Positions 30,067 through 39,160 of a DNA stretch of 39,663 bases are shown in pieces. Under the pieces are notes generated by a model, which was given only the letters and a program-made list of their open reading frames with translations, did not search any database and had not been told where the DNA came from. Positions within the stretch are counted from its first letter, which is position 1, and each line of letters begins with the position of its first letter. This DNA comes from an uncultured Clostridia bacterium (lineage in GTDB: Bacteria > Bacillota > Clostridia > TANB77 > CAG-508). A program made the translations under genes and the position numbers. Location: positions 1 to 39,663 of the forward strand of contig CAKOTX010000010.1 in assembly GCA_934120315.1 (NCBI GenBank), given 5' to 3'.

Positions 30067-31290
30067 ATGAAAAAACTTGAAACTTTTTTTATTGTTTTTT
30101 TAATGATTGTTTGCAGTTTTAATATTTGCTTTGGCTTTTCTGAAAGCTATACTTGGTCTGTTTTAGATCCATCTATAACAGCTTCTACTCAGCTTGATGA
30201 GCCTGTTTTAGATAATAACTCTTTAAACTTAGAAGCTGGTGCAGCAATTTTAATTGAGCAAAATAGCGGGCAAATTTTATATGGTTATAATGTGCATGAA
30301 AAGCTACATCCTGCAAGTGTTACAAAAGTAATGAGTTTGCTTTTGATAATGGAAGCTCTTGATAACGGAAAAATCTCATTAGATACTCAAATTCCTTGTA
30401 GCACAAATGCTGCAAGTATGGGTGGTTCACAAATCTGGTTAGACCCAAGAGAAACTTTAAGCGTAAATGATATGTTAAAAGCAATAGCGGTAGTCAGTGC
30501 GAATGATTGTGTAGTAGCTCTAGCCGAATATCTTGGAGGCACTGAAGAAGGTTTTGTTCAAATGATGAATGATAAAGCCAAAGAATTAGGAATGAATGAT
30601 ACCACATTTAAAAATTGCCATGGATTAGATGAAGATGACCATCTAACTTCTGCATATGATATTGCATTAATGTCTAGAGAATTGTTAACTAAACATCCAA
30701 AAATAACAGAATACACAACAATTTGGACAGATACTTTAAGAGATGGAAAATCTGCCCTTTCAAATACAAATAAATTAGTTAGAAATTATGCTGGATGTAC
30801 TGGTTTAAAAACTGGTTCTACTTCACTTGCATTATACAATCTTTCCGCTTCTGCAACACGTGATGAATTATCTTTAATTGCTGTTGTTATGAAAGCTCCA
30901 ACAGCAGCTAAACGTTTTAGCAATGCTACTAGCTTACTTGATTATGGTTTTAACAATTTTTCATACAAAACTTTTGCAAAACAAGGTGATGTTGTTAAAA
31001 CTATTACTGTAAACAAAGGCGTACAAAATGAAGTAAATGCTGTTTACGAAACCGCTCCTGCCCTTCTTATAAAAAAAGGAGAAGAATCAAATATTACTTA
31101 TGATATTAGCCTAAATGATTCAATTCCAGCACCTGTTAGTCAAGGTCAAATTCTTGGCACTGTAACTTATTCATCAAATGGAAATGTTTTATTAACTACT
31201 AATCTAGTAGCAGAAAGTGCTGTAGAAAAATCGGGATTTTTTAATATAACAAAAAATATATTTAGCAACTGGTTTAATTTATTAAAATAA
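30067..31290 (+). CDS. D-alanyl-D-alanine carboxypeptidase (DacF/PBP5-like)
   Basis: Penicillin-binding serine peptidase that trims the terminal D-Ala from peptidoglycan stems. The 407-residue precursor has a signal peptide (about 1-23). The S11-family active site is complete, with S84-V-T-K87, S144-A-N146 and K248-T-G250. A C-terminal beta domain ends in an amphipathic segment (SGFFNITKNIFSNWFNLLK) like the membrane anchor of PBP5 enzymes. A TAGGAGG site precedes the ATG by 5 bases. In spore formers such enzymes work in vegetative wall or spore cortex; which applies here is not visible. Confidence 0.93.
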   Translation: MKKLETFFIVFLMIVCSFNICFGFSESYTWSVLDPSITASTQLDEPVLDNNSLNLEAGAAILIEQNSGQILYGYNVHEKLHPASVTKVMSLLLIMEALDNGKISLDTQIPCSTNAASMGGSQIWLDPRETLSVNDMLKAIAVVSANDCVVALAEYLGGTEEGFVQMMNDKAKELGMNDTTFKNCHGLDEDDHLTSAYDIALMSRELLTKHPKITEYTTIWTDTLRDGKSALSNTNKLVRNYAGCTGLKTGSTSLALYNLSASATRDELSLIAVVMKAPTAAKRFSNATSLLDYGFNNFSYKTFAKQGDVVKTITVNKGVQNEVNAVYETAPALLIKKGEESNITYDISLNDSIPAPVSQGQILGTVTYSSNGNVLLTTNLVAESAVEKSGFFNITKNIFSNWFNLLK

Positions 31291-31297
31291 TATAAAT

Positions 31298-31328
31298 AGC
31301 CATCAAAGAGATTTTCTCAATGGTGGCT
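31298..31328 (+). terminator. Hairpin after the carboxypeptidase gene
   Basis: AGCCATCA pairs with TGGTGGCT (7 of 8 plus an inner AGAGA/TCTC extension), followed by TTTAAAATTT. It lies between convergent genes and may end either transcript. Confidence 0.5.
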
Positions 31329-31335
31329 TTAAAAT

Positions 31336-32724
31336 TTAATTTTGTTTTCTATTTCTTTTTATGCAAACATATATTATTACTCCAATTATGCATATAATCA
31401 TAAAAACACATATAATAATAACATATATATTTATATGGTTGCTTTGATATTGTTCTTCACTTATATCATAATACTGAAATGTTCCATCTTTTTTATCATA
31501 TTTATAATAATTACATTCTCCATCATCAAGATTCATTGCATATATAACAACAAATCTATCATTTATCTCAAATGCACTATATTCTTTATCATTAATTATA
31601 ACAGTTGTCTTTTTTAATGCTAATTTCTCTCCATCCATTATATATAACAATAAATTTTTAGATAAATTTTCATTGTATAAAGAATATCCTTTTTCACTAT
31701 ATGTAGCATAGTAAATTTGATTTTGACTATCTTTTAATCCCACTATGATAAGATTATTTTTATCATTCTTAAATGCAGGAATTTCTATATCATTTATTTT
31801 TATCACTGTCTCTTCATAGTTACCTGGACTGCTTAATAATTTTTTTAATTTAACTACAGTATAATCCTTTCCGTTTAAAGAAACTGATATAGGATTCTTA
31901 TCTATTACAGCAACATTTAATTTATATATCTTCCTTTCTCCATTTTCAGCAATACATATAATTTCAAATTTGTTATTTCCTTCTTCTATTTTAAATGTTC
32001 CTGTTCCCTCTACTTTAGCATATTGGCCTAATGGTTGAGCTGTTATTGTTACATTTTCCTCTGTTATTGGTAATTCTGCAAAATATTCTTCTACATCTTT
32101 GCTAAATCCTGGTGTAATTTCATAGTCTGAAATTGATAGTGATGCTAAACCTGTTTCATTCTCTTTTTCTCTGGTTTCTTCTGTTTTAGTTTGTTGCGAT
32201 TCTGAAGATGTGACTGAATTTGAAGAACTAGATGGTACTGATGTGCTCGGTTTTGAAGTCGTATTAGAATTAGATGGGGTACTTGGTATATTAGGAGTAT
32301 TTGGAATACTTGGTGCATTTGGCGTTGTTGGTGTTGATGGTGTTTCCTGTTTTTTGGCTGTAACTGTAATCTTTTTTTCTAGGTTGATATCTTTATTATC
32401 TCCATTTTCATCAGTAATGTCCCCAGTAACTTTAAATGTAATTGTTCCTGTCCCTATACTATTACAAGTAGCACTAAATGATTTTCGCACATTTTGAGCA
32501 TCTTCCGAAGCATCTGCAAAACTTTTTGTACACCCATCAGTAGCTCCTGAAGCAACTATTTTTAAATTCCAAGCAGCAGCATTAATTGTAACATTAACAG
32601 TCACACTTGAACCGCTTTCAATAGAAGATGGTCCAGATATATTTGCTGTTCCTGCTGCAAGTACTATTTGTGGCATTAATAGTAGTACTACTATTAATAC
32701 TGTAAATATGTATATTTTTTTCAT
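31336..32724 (-). CDS. Membrane-anchored surface protein with Ig-like and cadherin-like domains
   Basis: Predicted cell-surface protein of 462 residues. In order it has a signal peptide (about 1-23) and a beta-sandwich domain (about 24-125) starting ANISGPSSIESGSSVTVNV and ending GTGTITFKVTGDITDENGD. A Pro/Ser/Thr-rich stalk (about 128-185) follows, then a cadherin-like beta-sandwich repeat (about 195-275, LASLSISDYEITPGFS). After a further beta-rich region of unknown type comes a C-terminal membrane helix (about 432-455) with basic tail. The first domain looks Ig-like and has some cohesin-like features; I cannot decide between these. The gene starts 19 bases after the dockerin-bearing protease gene, so both proteins are probably made together and may meet on the surface. 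Confidence 0.75.
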   Translation of the reverse strand: MKKIYIFTVLIVVLLLMPQIVLAAGTANISGPSSIESGSSVTVNVTINAAAWNLKIVASGATDGCTKSFADASEDAQNVRKSFSATCNSIGTGTITFKVTGDITDENGDNKDINLEKKITVTAKKQETPSTPTTPNAPSIPNTPNIPSTPSNSNTTSKPSTSVPSSSSNSVTSSESQQTKTEETREKENETGLASLSISDYEITPGFSKDVEEYFAELPITEENVTITAQPLGQYAKVEGTGTFKIEEGNNKFEIICIAENGERKIYKLNVAVIDKNPISVSLNGKDYTVVKLKKLLSSPGNYEETVIKINDIEIPAFKNDKNNLIIVGLKDSQNQIYYATYSEKGYSLYNENLSKNLLLYIMDGEKLALKKTTVIINDKEYSAFEINDRFVVIYAMNLDDGECNYYKYDKKDGTFQYYDISEEQYQSNHINIYVIIICVFMIICIIGVIIYVCIKRNRKQN

Positions 32725-32743
32725 TTTTAAACTCCTTTGTATA

Positions 32744-35599
32744 TTATTGTTCTATATTTTTTATTCCTAATAAATATTGTCTTAGTCTTAATAAATCTGC
32801 TGAATTAATTGTCTTTCTATTAACTAATGCCGCAGCCTTTTTATATGCTCCACTTAAAGTTTTGGTTCCAAGTAAGTGCTGTCTCATTTTTAAAAGATCT
32901 GCTGAATTAATCTTTCCGTCTCCAGATATATCTCCATATAATACACTAGTATATTTTTCTCCAAGATAACTAAATTCTACCCCTGTTGAAATTATACTTG
33001 TTGATGAACTTATAGTAATATCGGAATTTTTTAATTTACCCTTGATATCATTTATTTTTTCTCCAATTTTAAATCCAGACACCAAACTTTCTGATACCTT
33101 ATATCCAGCTTCAGTTAAATAATCTTTTAATGTTTTATATTCTTTAACATCTTCTACAACAGTATATGAAAATGTATTCTTTACTCCTTCATATTCTATT
33201 AAAATATCATATTCCCCAGATTTAGTAGAATCAAATCCAGATACATTATAGTTTGTAATTTCTCGTTGTTCTTTAACATAATTTGCATACACTTTTATTC
33301 CAGTCAAATCCATTTTTTCTCCCACTGTATAAGTTGTTTTATTTGGAGGTAAAATCGTTAATGTCTTTAAACTGTTGACAGTTTCTTTTGTTTTTACCAC
33401 TATTTTTCCATCTGTCATTCTTTTTAATAAGACATATATATTATCATTAATTGATGTTAATTTTAAATTTCCAAAATCTGCTGAATTATCTACATCAATT
33501 CCTTCTTTTGTTAATTCTTTTGTTTTTTCGTCAAATGCATATACAATTGTTTTTCCAGACGCCAATGTATCTGTTGCCAAAACATACAAATTTCCTTGAG
33601 AAACAGTTGTTATAGGTAACCCTAATTTAATATTGGTATCTATATTTTCAAAGTTCTTTCCATCATACCTTGCAATTTTCATATAAGCATTAGTATTATC
33701 ACTGCCTAAAACGAAATAAATTTTATTATTTAATGAAACTGTATCAAATTGATTTGAATTTATATTTGTAGATATTTCTATAAATTTGTTATTTTCAACT
33801 TGATACATTCGAACCATTCCATTGGACTGTTTATTCATTACATACAATTTATCATTCATTACTTCTATTTTAGGATTTCCAGCATAACCTTTTTCTACTC
33901 CAAATCCTGCACTGCCTTCATAATAATTTCCTATAAATTTAAATGAATTATTTTCTAATAAATTAAGCGAAACTTTTAAGCTTTCTGAATCTACCTTTGT
34001 TATATATAATTTATCTTTATATATTTCATAATCATAATACCCGTTGGTATCAGCAAGACTAGCTATACTTTTCCAAGAATTATTTTCAAATTTATATAGT
34101 TCTATTTTTTCCCAAGATGATGTTATTAAATATAACTCTTTTTTTATTGTTAATAATGATACTCCATTTATATTATTTGAATTTTGCATTTCATTACTAT
34201 TTATTGTTTTCCACTCATTATTTTCATAGTAATTCGTGTATATTTTATTGTTTCCAACATTTACTGCATATAATTTATTTTCAAATGAAATTATATCTGC
34301 ATTTTTTACAGTATATTCATCTTCTCCAGCCAAATCATTGAAATTTGTATTTTTCCAAGTATCATAATTCTTAGCATCTGGTATAGAAACATCTAGAGTC
34401 ATTTTATTTCCTTTACTACTTGAAATATTACTAATTACTATTCCTGAGTTACTTCCATCGCTAAATGTTAGAGCTCCCTCTGTAACATTTAAATCACTAG
34501 ATCCTATTGTTGTTTTTCCTCTTTCCTTTGAATATACTCCATAATATGCTTCTAATCTTAATGTTGAATCATCTTTTTTTCCTGACTCATCTCTAAAAAC
34601 ATATATCCCCGTCTTTCCTCTTGTATTACTTAGACCTGTAACTGTTGTGTTTATTCTATATACTATAATTCCAGAATCACTTATTGCTCTATCTATCTTA
34701 TCTAAACTTGTAGCTTTTTTTCGAAATTCTATAACAAATAACTCATATTCATTCAATGGTGATTTTAAAATATATGCTTGATTTCCATTGGGGTTATCTT
34801 GTGTGTCTAATGTAAGAGTCTGGCTTGTTGTAATTGTATCTATAGTTAACCAATTCGTAAACTTCATTCTTGAATATGCTAATGGGTATTGCATATATTT
34901 TCCAGCAGACGCCATTATATCCCATGTGTATACAGGATATGAATTATTATATGTATATAAATCTGGATATCCTAATGTATGTAGAAATTCATGTGTTATA
35001 ACTCCTGCTCCACTATTTTGTATTGAATATGTATTTAACATATTATAAGAAGCCAACTTTTTATTTGACCATGATTCATTTTCACCATAATCACTTTTGT
35101 GGCTTACTAAAGTCGAATTTGATGGAGCGTTTTCTGAACCGCCTTTTAAAATAATAGATATATTGTCTATATATCCATCATTATTATAATCTAAATTATC
35201 GCTTACCCCTGAAATAGATGAAATAATACTATGAATTATTGTATAATCTAAATTTGAATTTTCTACCTCTGCAATTGTACATGGCAATTCTATTGGAACT
35301 AATTCTTTTCCATTGTATTGTGGATAAATATTTATAAGATTAAACTTTCCATATGAAATTTTATTTAAATATCCTTTAACCGACAACTCTCCAGTACCAT
35401 CATACATTTCTAATATTTCATTTGCATGACTAATTAAGTACTCTTTGCCTTCTGTATCTCCTCTGAAATATGCAAAAAATACAACATTGGCAAAATTTTC
35501 TTTTGATTTATTAGACGATTTTGCATACACTAATATTGGTGCAATTATTAAAGCAATCGTTATTATTACTAAAAATATATTTCTTTTTCTTTTGAACAT
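32744..35599 (-). CDS. Secreted M6-type metalloprotease with C-terminal dockerin
   Basis: Predicted secreted zinc peptidase of 951 residues. A signal peptide (about 1-26) is followed by the catalytic domain, whose HEFLHTLGYPD (203-213) fits the H-E-x-x-H-x-x-G-x-x-D zinc motif of M6/immune inhibitor A-like peptidases. A DYNNDGYID calcium-type loop lies just before it (about 137-145). Next is a long beta-rich region (about 400-720) with repeated strands like a propeller. Then comes an Ig-like domain (about 730-800, TYTVGEKMDLTGIKVYANY), a linker domain, and a type I dockerin (about 889-951). The first dockerin repeat, DISGDGKINSADLLKMRQHL, is complete. The second keeps INSADLLRLRQYLLG but lacks the calcium Asp residues. 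An AGGGGAG site precedes the ATG. Confidence 0.85.
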   Translation of the reverse strand: MFKRKRNIFLVIITIALIIAPILVYAKSSNKSKENFANVVFFAYFRGDTEGKEYLISHANEILEMYDGTGELSVKGYLNKISYGKFNLINIYPQYNGKELVPIELPCTIAEVENSNLDYTIIHSIISSISGVSDNLDYNNDGYIDNISIILKGGSENAPSNSTLVSHKSDYGENESWSNKKLASYNMLNTYSIQNSGAGVITHEFLHTLGYPDLYTYNNSYPVYTWDIMASAGKYMQYPLAYSRMKFTNWLTIDTITTSQTLTLDTQDNPNGNQAYILKSPLNEYELFVIEFRKKATSLDKIDRAISDSGIIVYRINTTVTGLSNTRGKTGIYVFRDESGKKDDSTLRLEAYYGVYSKERGKTTIGSSDLNVTEGALTFSDGSNSGIVISNISSSKGNKMTLDVSIPDAKNYDTWKNTNFNDLAGEDEYTVKNADIISFENKLYAVNVGNNKIYTNYYENNEWKTINSNEMQNSNNINGVSLLTIKKELYLITSSWEKIELYKFENNSWKSIASLADTNGYYDYEIYKDKLYITKVDSESLKVSLNLLENNSFKFIGNYYEGSAGFGVEKGYAGNPKIEVMNDKLYVMNKQSNGMVRMYQVENNKFIEISTNINSNQFDTVSLNNKIYFVLGSDNTNAYMKIARYDGKNFENIDTNIKLGLPITTVSQGNLYVLATDTLASGKTIVYAFDEKTKELTKEGIDVDNSADFGNLKLTSINDNIYVLLKRMTDGKIVVKTKETVNSLKTLTILPPNKTTYTVGEKMDLTGIKVYANYVKEQREITNYNVSGFDSTKSGEYDILIEYEGVKNTFSYTVVEDVKEYKTLKDYLTEAGYKVSESLVSGFKIGEKINDIKGKLKNSDITISSSTSIISTGVEFSYLGEKYTSVLYGDISGDGKINSADLLKMRQHLLGTKTLSGAYKKAAALVNRKTINSADLLRLRQYLLGIKNIEQ

Positions 35600-35765
35600 A
35601 CTATCTCCCCTTATCCCTATATTTAATATAACATAAATATAAAAATATTAAAAGAGTTTTGTATATTATTCTTTTTTTTACCAAAAACACTTGTATTTTT
35701 CCAAATTCTATGATAAACTAGTTAATAGTCATGTTTATTATTTTAAATAGGAGGTGCATTTAATC

Positions 35766-35966
35766 ATGGCAAAATGTGAAATTTGTGAAAAAACAGCTAC
35801 TCATGGAAATAAATTAAGTATTACACGTTCTCATATCAGTAAAAGAGCTCCACGTACTTGGAAGCCAAACTTAAGAACAGTTAAAGCTGATGTAGATGGA
35901 GAAATCAAAAAAATCCATGTATGTGCTAAATGTTTAAAAAACGGAAAAGTAAAAAGAGCACAATAA
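35766..35966 (+). CDS. rpmB: 50S ribosomal protein L28
   Basis: Small basic protein of the large ribosomal subunit. The 66-residue product MAKCEICEKTATHGNKLS is of normal L28 length. It holds two C-x2-C pairs (CEIC and CAKC), the zinc-binding form of L28. Start choice: a GTG at 35754 directly touches AGGAG, so the ATG at 35766, about 10 bases after the site, is preferred. It is single and followed at once by a terminator. Confidence 0.96.
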   Translation: MAKCEICEKTATHGNKLSITRSHISKRAPRTWKPNLRTVKADVDGEIKKIHVCAKCLKNGKVKRAQ

Positions 35967-35967
35967 T

Positions 35968-35996
35968 AAAAAACGCTTATAACAAAAGCGTTTTTT
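35968..35996. terminator. Bidirectional terminator between rpmB and the RNHCP gene
   Basis: Perfect 11-base stem AAAAAACGCTT/AAGCGTTTTTT with a 7-base loop. T runs are present on both strands, so it can stop rpmB on the plus strand and the 36005-36322 gene on the minus strand. Confidence 0.85.
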
Positions 35997-36004
35997 TATT
36001 TTGT

Positions 36005-36322
36005 CTAAATATGTTTCGCACTCAATTTTATTATTAAGTCCATATTATCATCTTCGGCAACTTTATTTCTTCTTATTGCCCCACATTTTTTACATCTAAA
36101 TACAATTACATATCCCTTTTTAGAATTTGTCTCTAATCCAACTGGTTCAAGTATACCATGGCATGTTTCTGCCCTATCTCCTGGATTTATATCTAAATGT
36201 TTTGAATGTAAGCAATATGGGCAATGGTTCCTGCTAGTATAACCTAGCTTAGGAACCTTTTTACCACAATTTTCACAAATAAATTCTTCATCTATTTTTG
36301 TAAATTTACTTTTTTCTATCAC
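36005..36322 (-). CDS. RNHCP-domain zinc protein
   Basis: The 105-residue protein contains the motif for which the family is named, here SRNHCPYCLHSKH. Two further cysteine pairs (ICENCGKK and RCKKCGAIRRNK) fit zinc-ribbon folds. It has no membrane segment and the function of the family is not established; nucleic acid or ribosome contact is a guess from the zinc ribbons and the basic character. It starts with GTG at 36320-36322, 6 bases after GGAGG, and follows the nucleoside kinase gene by 15 bases, so the two are probably one operon. Confidence 0.85.
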   Translation of the reverse strand: MIEKSKFTKIDEEFICENCGKKVPKLGYTSRNHCPYCLHSKHLDINPGDRAETCHGILEPVGLETNSKKGYVIVFRCKKCGAIRRNKVAEDDNMDLIIKLSAKHI

Positions 36323-36337
36323 TTTATGCCTCCAATT

Positions 36338-37945
36338 TTACCCTTTAAAATCTCCTCCACCTAAAAATTCTCTTAATAAAGAATTTGATGGTACCATATC
36401 TTTTGGAATTGATTGAAAATAGCGTAATATCTCTAATAATCTTTGAGCTTCTGCATATTCTTTTTCCTCTGGTGTAATCTTTTCTAATAATGGCATAACA
36501 TCATCTTTTAAAACACCTAATTCATAGATTAGTGATGTATTAAATATGCTATCAGCTTCTTCTTGGAATGGGAAAATGTTTTTCTCTTCACCTTTATTTA
36601 CATTAGGCCAAGATGCAATAGTATTTTGAGCAGTATATCCTCTAAATTTACTATCTCTTGCCATTCTTCTAATCAATCTTGTATCTGTTGTAGAAATTCT
36701 ATTAAATGCATCCATATTAAGAACTGTTAATGCACTTATATAAATTTTATATTTTTGATCTTTTGAAATTTTAGCTGTTAACTTATCATTTAAGCAATGA
36801 ATTCCTTCAATAACAAGTACATCATCTTTTCCTAATTTAATTTTATTTCCATTATATCTTTTAGTTCCCTCATGAAAATCAAATTCAGGCATTTCTACTT
36901 CTTCACCATTTAATAGTGCTAACAAATGCTTATTAAATAATTCTGTATCAATTGCATCAATGCTTTCGAAATCATATTCTCCTTTTTCGTTTAGAGGTGT
37001 ATCTTTTCTTTCAACAAAATAATTATCAACAGAAATTGTTACAGGTCTTAATCCATTTATTTTCAATTGAATTCCCAATCTTTGAGCAAAAGTTGTTTTT
37101 CCTGAAGATGATGGACCTGCTATTAATATCATCTTTACACCTTTTTTGGCTGCAATTTTATCAGCAATTTGAGAAATTTTCTTCTCATGTAAAGCTTCTG
37201 AAAGTAAAATTAAATATTTAATTCTATCTTCTTTTACTGCCCTATTCAATCTATAAACAGTTCCAACATTCAAAACTTTATAAATAGTTTCATACTCTTG
37301 TAATGCCCATAATAATTTTTTAGTTTCATGAAATTCTGGTAAAACATTTACATTTTTGCTACTTGGATATCTTAATAAAAATCCATTGCTATATTTCTTT
37401 AAATCAAATATTTTTGTAACACCTGTATGAGTAGCAATTACTTCATAAATATAATTATAATAATCATCACAATAATACATATTAATATTTTGTCTATCTT
37501 CTAAGTCAAATTGCAATCTTCCTTTAGCTGAATTAGTTTCTTCATAAAACTTCTCAGCTTCTTCTCTAGTCATAACTTTTTTCTCGATTTTCAAATCTTG
37601 AGAAATTATTTCTTGCATTTTAGCTTTAACTTTTTCTAACATTTCATCAGTTACTTCCATATTTTCAATGTTGCAATACATTGCATTTGATAACTGATAA
37701 TTAACAATAACATGTGCTTCCGGATATATATGCCAAAAAGCATTTCCCATAATATATGTTAATGTTCTTCTATATATTTTCATTCCTTCTTTTGAATTTA
37801 TATCTATTAACTCTATTTTTTCATCTCCTGTAACTTCTGCATCCAAGCTTTTATACTCATTATTTACAATAGCACCAACAACTGGATATTCACTATTTTC
37901 AATTTGTTCTTTTAATAATTCTGATATTTTTACGTTTTTCTCCAA
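36338..37945 (-). CDS. Uridine-kinase-like nucleoside kinase with ThrRS-like N-terminal region
   Basis: P-loop kinase of the uridine kinase/phosphoribulokinase group. The 535-residue protein is twice the length of plain Udk. The first half resembles the TGS and second additional domains of threonyl-tRNA synthetase, with the H-x-x-x-H type region around NAFWHIYPEAHVIVN. The second half is the kinase, with Walker A GPSSSGKTT (about 279-287), SVDNYFVERKDTP and EGIHCLND. Clostridia commonly carry this fused form; its substrate is not certain. It begins with TTG at 37943-37945, 9 bases after AAAGGA, and has a strong promoter at 37981-38009. Confidence 0.88.
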   Translation of the reverse strand: MEKNVKISELLKEQIENSEYPVVGAIVNNEYKSLDAEVTGDEKIELIDINSKEGMKIYRRTLTYIMGNAFWHIYPEAHVIVNYQLSNAMYCNIENMEVTDEMLEKVKAKMQEIISQDLKIEKKVMTREEAEKFYEETNSAKGRLQFDLEDRQNINMYYCDDYYNYIYEVIATHTGVTKIFDLKKYSNGFLLRYPSSKNVNVLPEFHETKKLLWALQEYETIYKVLNVGTVYRLNRAVKEDRIKYLILLSEALHEKKISQIADKIAAKKGVKMILIAGPSSSGKTTFAQRLGIQLKINGLRPVTISVDNYFVERKDTPLNEKGEYDFESIDAIDTELFNKHLLALLNGEEVEMPEFDFHEGTKRYNGNKIKLGKDDVLVIEGIHCLNDKLTAKISKDQKYKIYISALTVLNMDAFNRISTTDTRLIRRMARDSKFRGYTAQNTIASWPNVNKGEEKNIFPFQEEADSIFNTSLIYELGVLKDDVMPLLEKITPEEKEYAEAQRLLEILRYFQSIPKDMVPSNSLLREFLGGGDFKG

Positions 37946-37980
37946 TTTTCTTCATCCTTTCCTTGTTATAAATCCACTAT

Positions 37981-38009
37981 ATTATACTAATAACTTTATT
38001 ATTTTTCAA
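37981..38009 (-). promoter_or_regulatory. Sigma-A-type promoter of the nucleoside kinase operon
   Basis: On the minus strand TTGAAA (38004-38009) and a perfect TATAAT (37981-37986) are 17 bases apart, 36 bases before the TTG start. Confidence 0.75.
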
Positions 38010-38114
38010 GCATTTTATGACTTTTTGTTTAATTCCAAAAGTAATCACAATCTTGTCCTTATAAAAAATGAATATTTTTTAATCTTATGTATATAATTAT
38101 CTTGAGGTGATTAT

Positions 38115-38297
38115 ATGAAGTATAGTAGAGTAAAGGAAGTTTTAAATAATAAGGAAAAAGTTGATATTTTTTGTGATGAACGTCCTGTCTGGATCCAAGG
38201 TGTTAATAACAATATAGCCAAAGTTGGTTTTATTGATAATTTTGAAGAACGTGATGTTTTTATTGATGATTTATATGAAAGAAATTTATATAATTAG
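38115..38297 (+). CDS. sspH: H-type small acid-soluble spore protein
   Basis: Minor spore-core protein of the SspH family. In 60 residues it shows the family pattern: an N-terminal R-x-K-E-V-L helix (SRVKEVLNNKE), a V-x-I strand, then PVWIQGVN and a tail with IDNFEERDVFIDDLYE. It resembles Bacillus SspH in order and length but is diverged. A GAGGTGA site is 4 bases before the ATG. Presence suggests endospore formation and forespore expression; a convincing forespore promoter was not found. Single gene on the plus strand between two minus-strand operons. Confidence 0.72.
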   Translation: MKYSRVKEVLNNKEKVDIFCDERPVWIQGVNNNIAKVGFIDNFEERDVFIDDLYERNLYN

Positions 38298-38300
38298 GCG

Positions 38301-38332
38301 AAAAAATAGAGCACATTTATTAATGTGCTCTA
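38301..38332 (-). terminator. Intrinsic terminator of rpsF-ssb-rpsR
   Basis: Perfect 11-base stem TAGAGCACATT/AATGTGCTCTA with a 4-base loop, followed on the minus strand by TTTTTT. It begins 11 bases after the rpsR stop. Confidence 0.88.
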
Positions 38333-38343
38333 CATTCCCCATA

Positions 38344-38631
38344 CTAGTCTTTTGTTGCATATGGTAATATTGCAATATGTCTAGCTCTTTTAACAGCAAG
38401 TGTTATATCTCTTTGATGTTTAGCACAAGCACCTGTTGTTCTTCTTGGTAATATTTTTCCTTTATCATTGATGAATTTTCTTAATTGTTCAGGATTTTTG
38501 TAATCTAATTCAAAGTTTTTGTCATTGCATAATGCGCAAACTTTTTTTCTTTGTTTTCTGAACTTTGGATTGAAATCATCATCATAATTATTATTGTTTC
38601 TATTATTTCTTTTTTTATTTTTGTCTGCCAT
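38344..38631 (-). CDS. rpsR: 30S ribosomal protein S18
   Basis: Small-subunit protein that pairs with S6 on the platform. The 95-residue product has a longer Asn/Lys/Asp-rich N-terminus (1-25) than usual, followed by the conserved core KVCALCNDKNFELDYKN and ARHIAILPYA. The C-A-L-C pair is the zinc-binding form. It is third in rpsF-ssb-rpsR, 22 bases after ssb, with a GGAGGGG site. Confidence 0.97.
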   Translation of the reverse strand: MADKNKKRNNRNNNNYDDDFNPKFRKQRKKVCALCNDKNFELDYKNPEQLRKFINDKGKILPRRTTGACAKHQRDITLAVKRARHIAILPYATKD

Positions 38632-38653
38632 TTATTTTCCCCTCCTTGTTTTT

Positions 38654-39091
38654 TTAAAATGGTAGGTCATCACTTGAAGATACTTCGAAATCTGCTCCTC
38701 CTGCCATTGAACCACCTGGCATAGATGTTCCAAATGTGCTTTCAAATGAAGAACTTGAAGCTTCTCCATCTCTTCTACTATCAGCAAAATAAGCTTCTTC
38801 AGCAACAACTTCTGTAACATAGTGTTTTTGACCTTGGTCATCATCCCATGTTCTTGTTTGGATTCTTCCAATTATTCCAACTTGTTGACCTTTCTTAAAG
38901 TATTTGCTACAAAATTCTCCTAATTTGCTCCAAGCAACAATGTTTATAAAATCTGCTTGTCTTTCTTCTCCTTGTCTTACAAATCTTCTGTTTACAGCTA
39001 ATGAGAATGATGCAACAACTGTATTATTTGTTTGTGTGTATCTTACTTCTGGGTCTCTTGTTAATCTACCCATTAAAATTACTTTATTCAT
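38654..39091 (-). CDS. ssb: Single-stranded DNA-binding protein
   Basis: Coats single-stranded DNA in replication and repair. The 145-residue protein has an OB fold (about 1-105) starting MNKVILMGRLTRDPEVRYTQ. A Gly/Ser-rich flexible linker follows, then the acidic tip DDLPF that recruits partner proteins. Located between rpsF and rpsR, the classical Gram-positive order. The ribosome site before its ATG is weak (AAAGGT about 12 bases away), which may keep its yield below that of the ribosomal proteins. Confidence 0.97.
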   Translation of the reverse strand: MNKVILMGRLTRDPEVRYTQTNNTVVASFSLAVNRRFVRQGEERQADFINIVAWSKLGEFCSKYFKKGQQVGIIGRIQTRTWDDDQGQKHYVTEVVAEEAYFADSRRDGEASSSSFESTFGTSMPGGSMAGGADFEVSSSDDLPF

Positions 39092-39160
39092 ATTTTATCA
39101 CTTTACCTTTCTACTTTAATTCAGGCCCCTATGTTTCCTAATATTTTCTTCTTTTTGTTA

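Noticed and set aside
38061..38114. Forespore sigma-G/F promoter for sspH (GAATA then ATAATT with about 17 spacing)
   Set aside because: The -35 fits, but the -10 is imperfect and the implied transcript start would fall within or next to the ribosome binding site.
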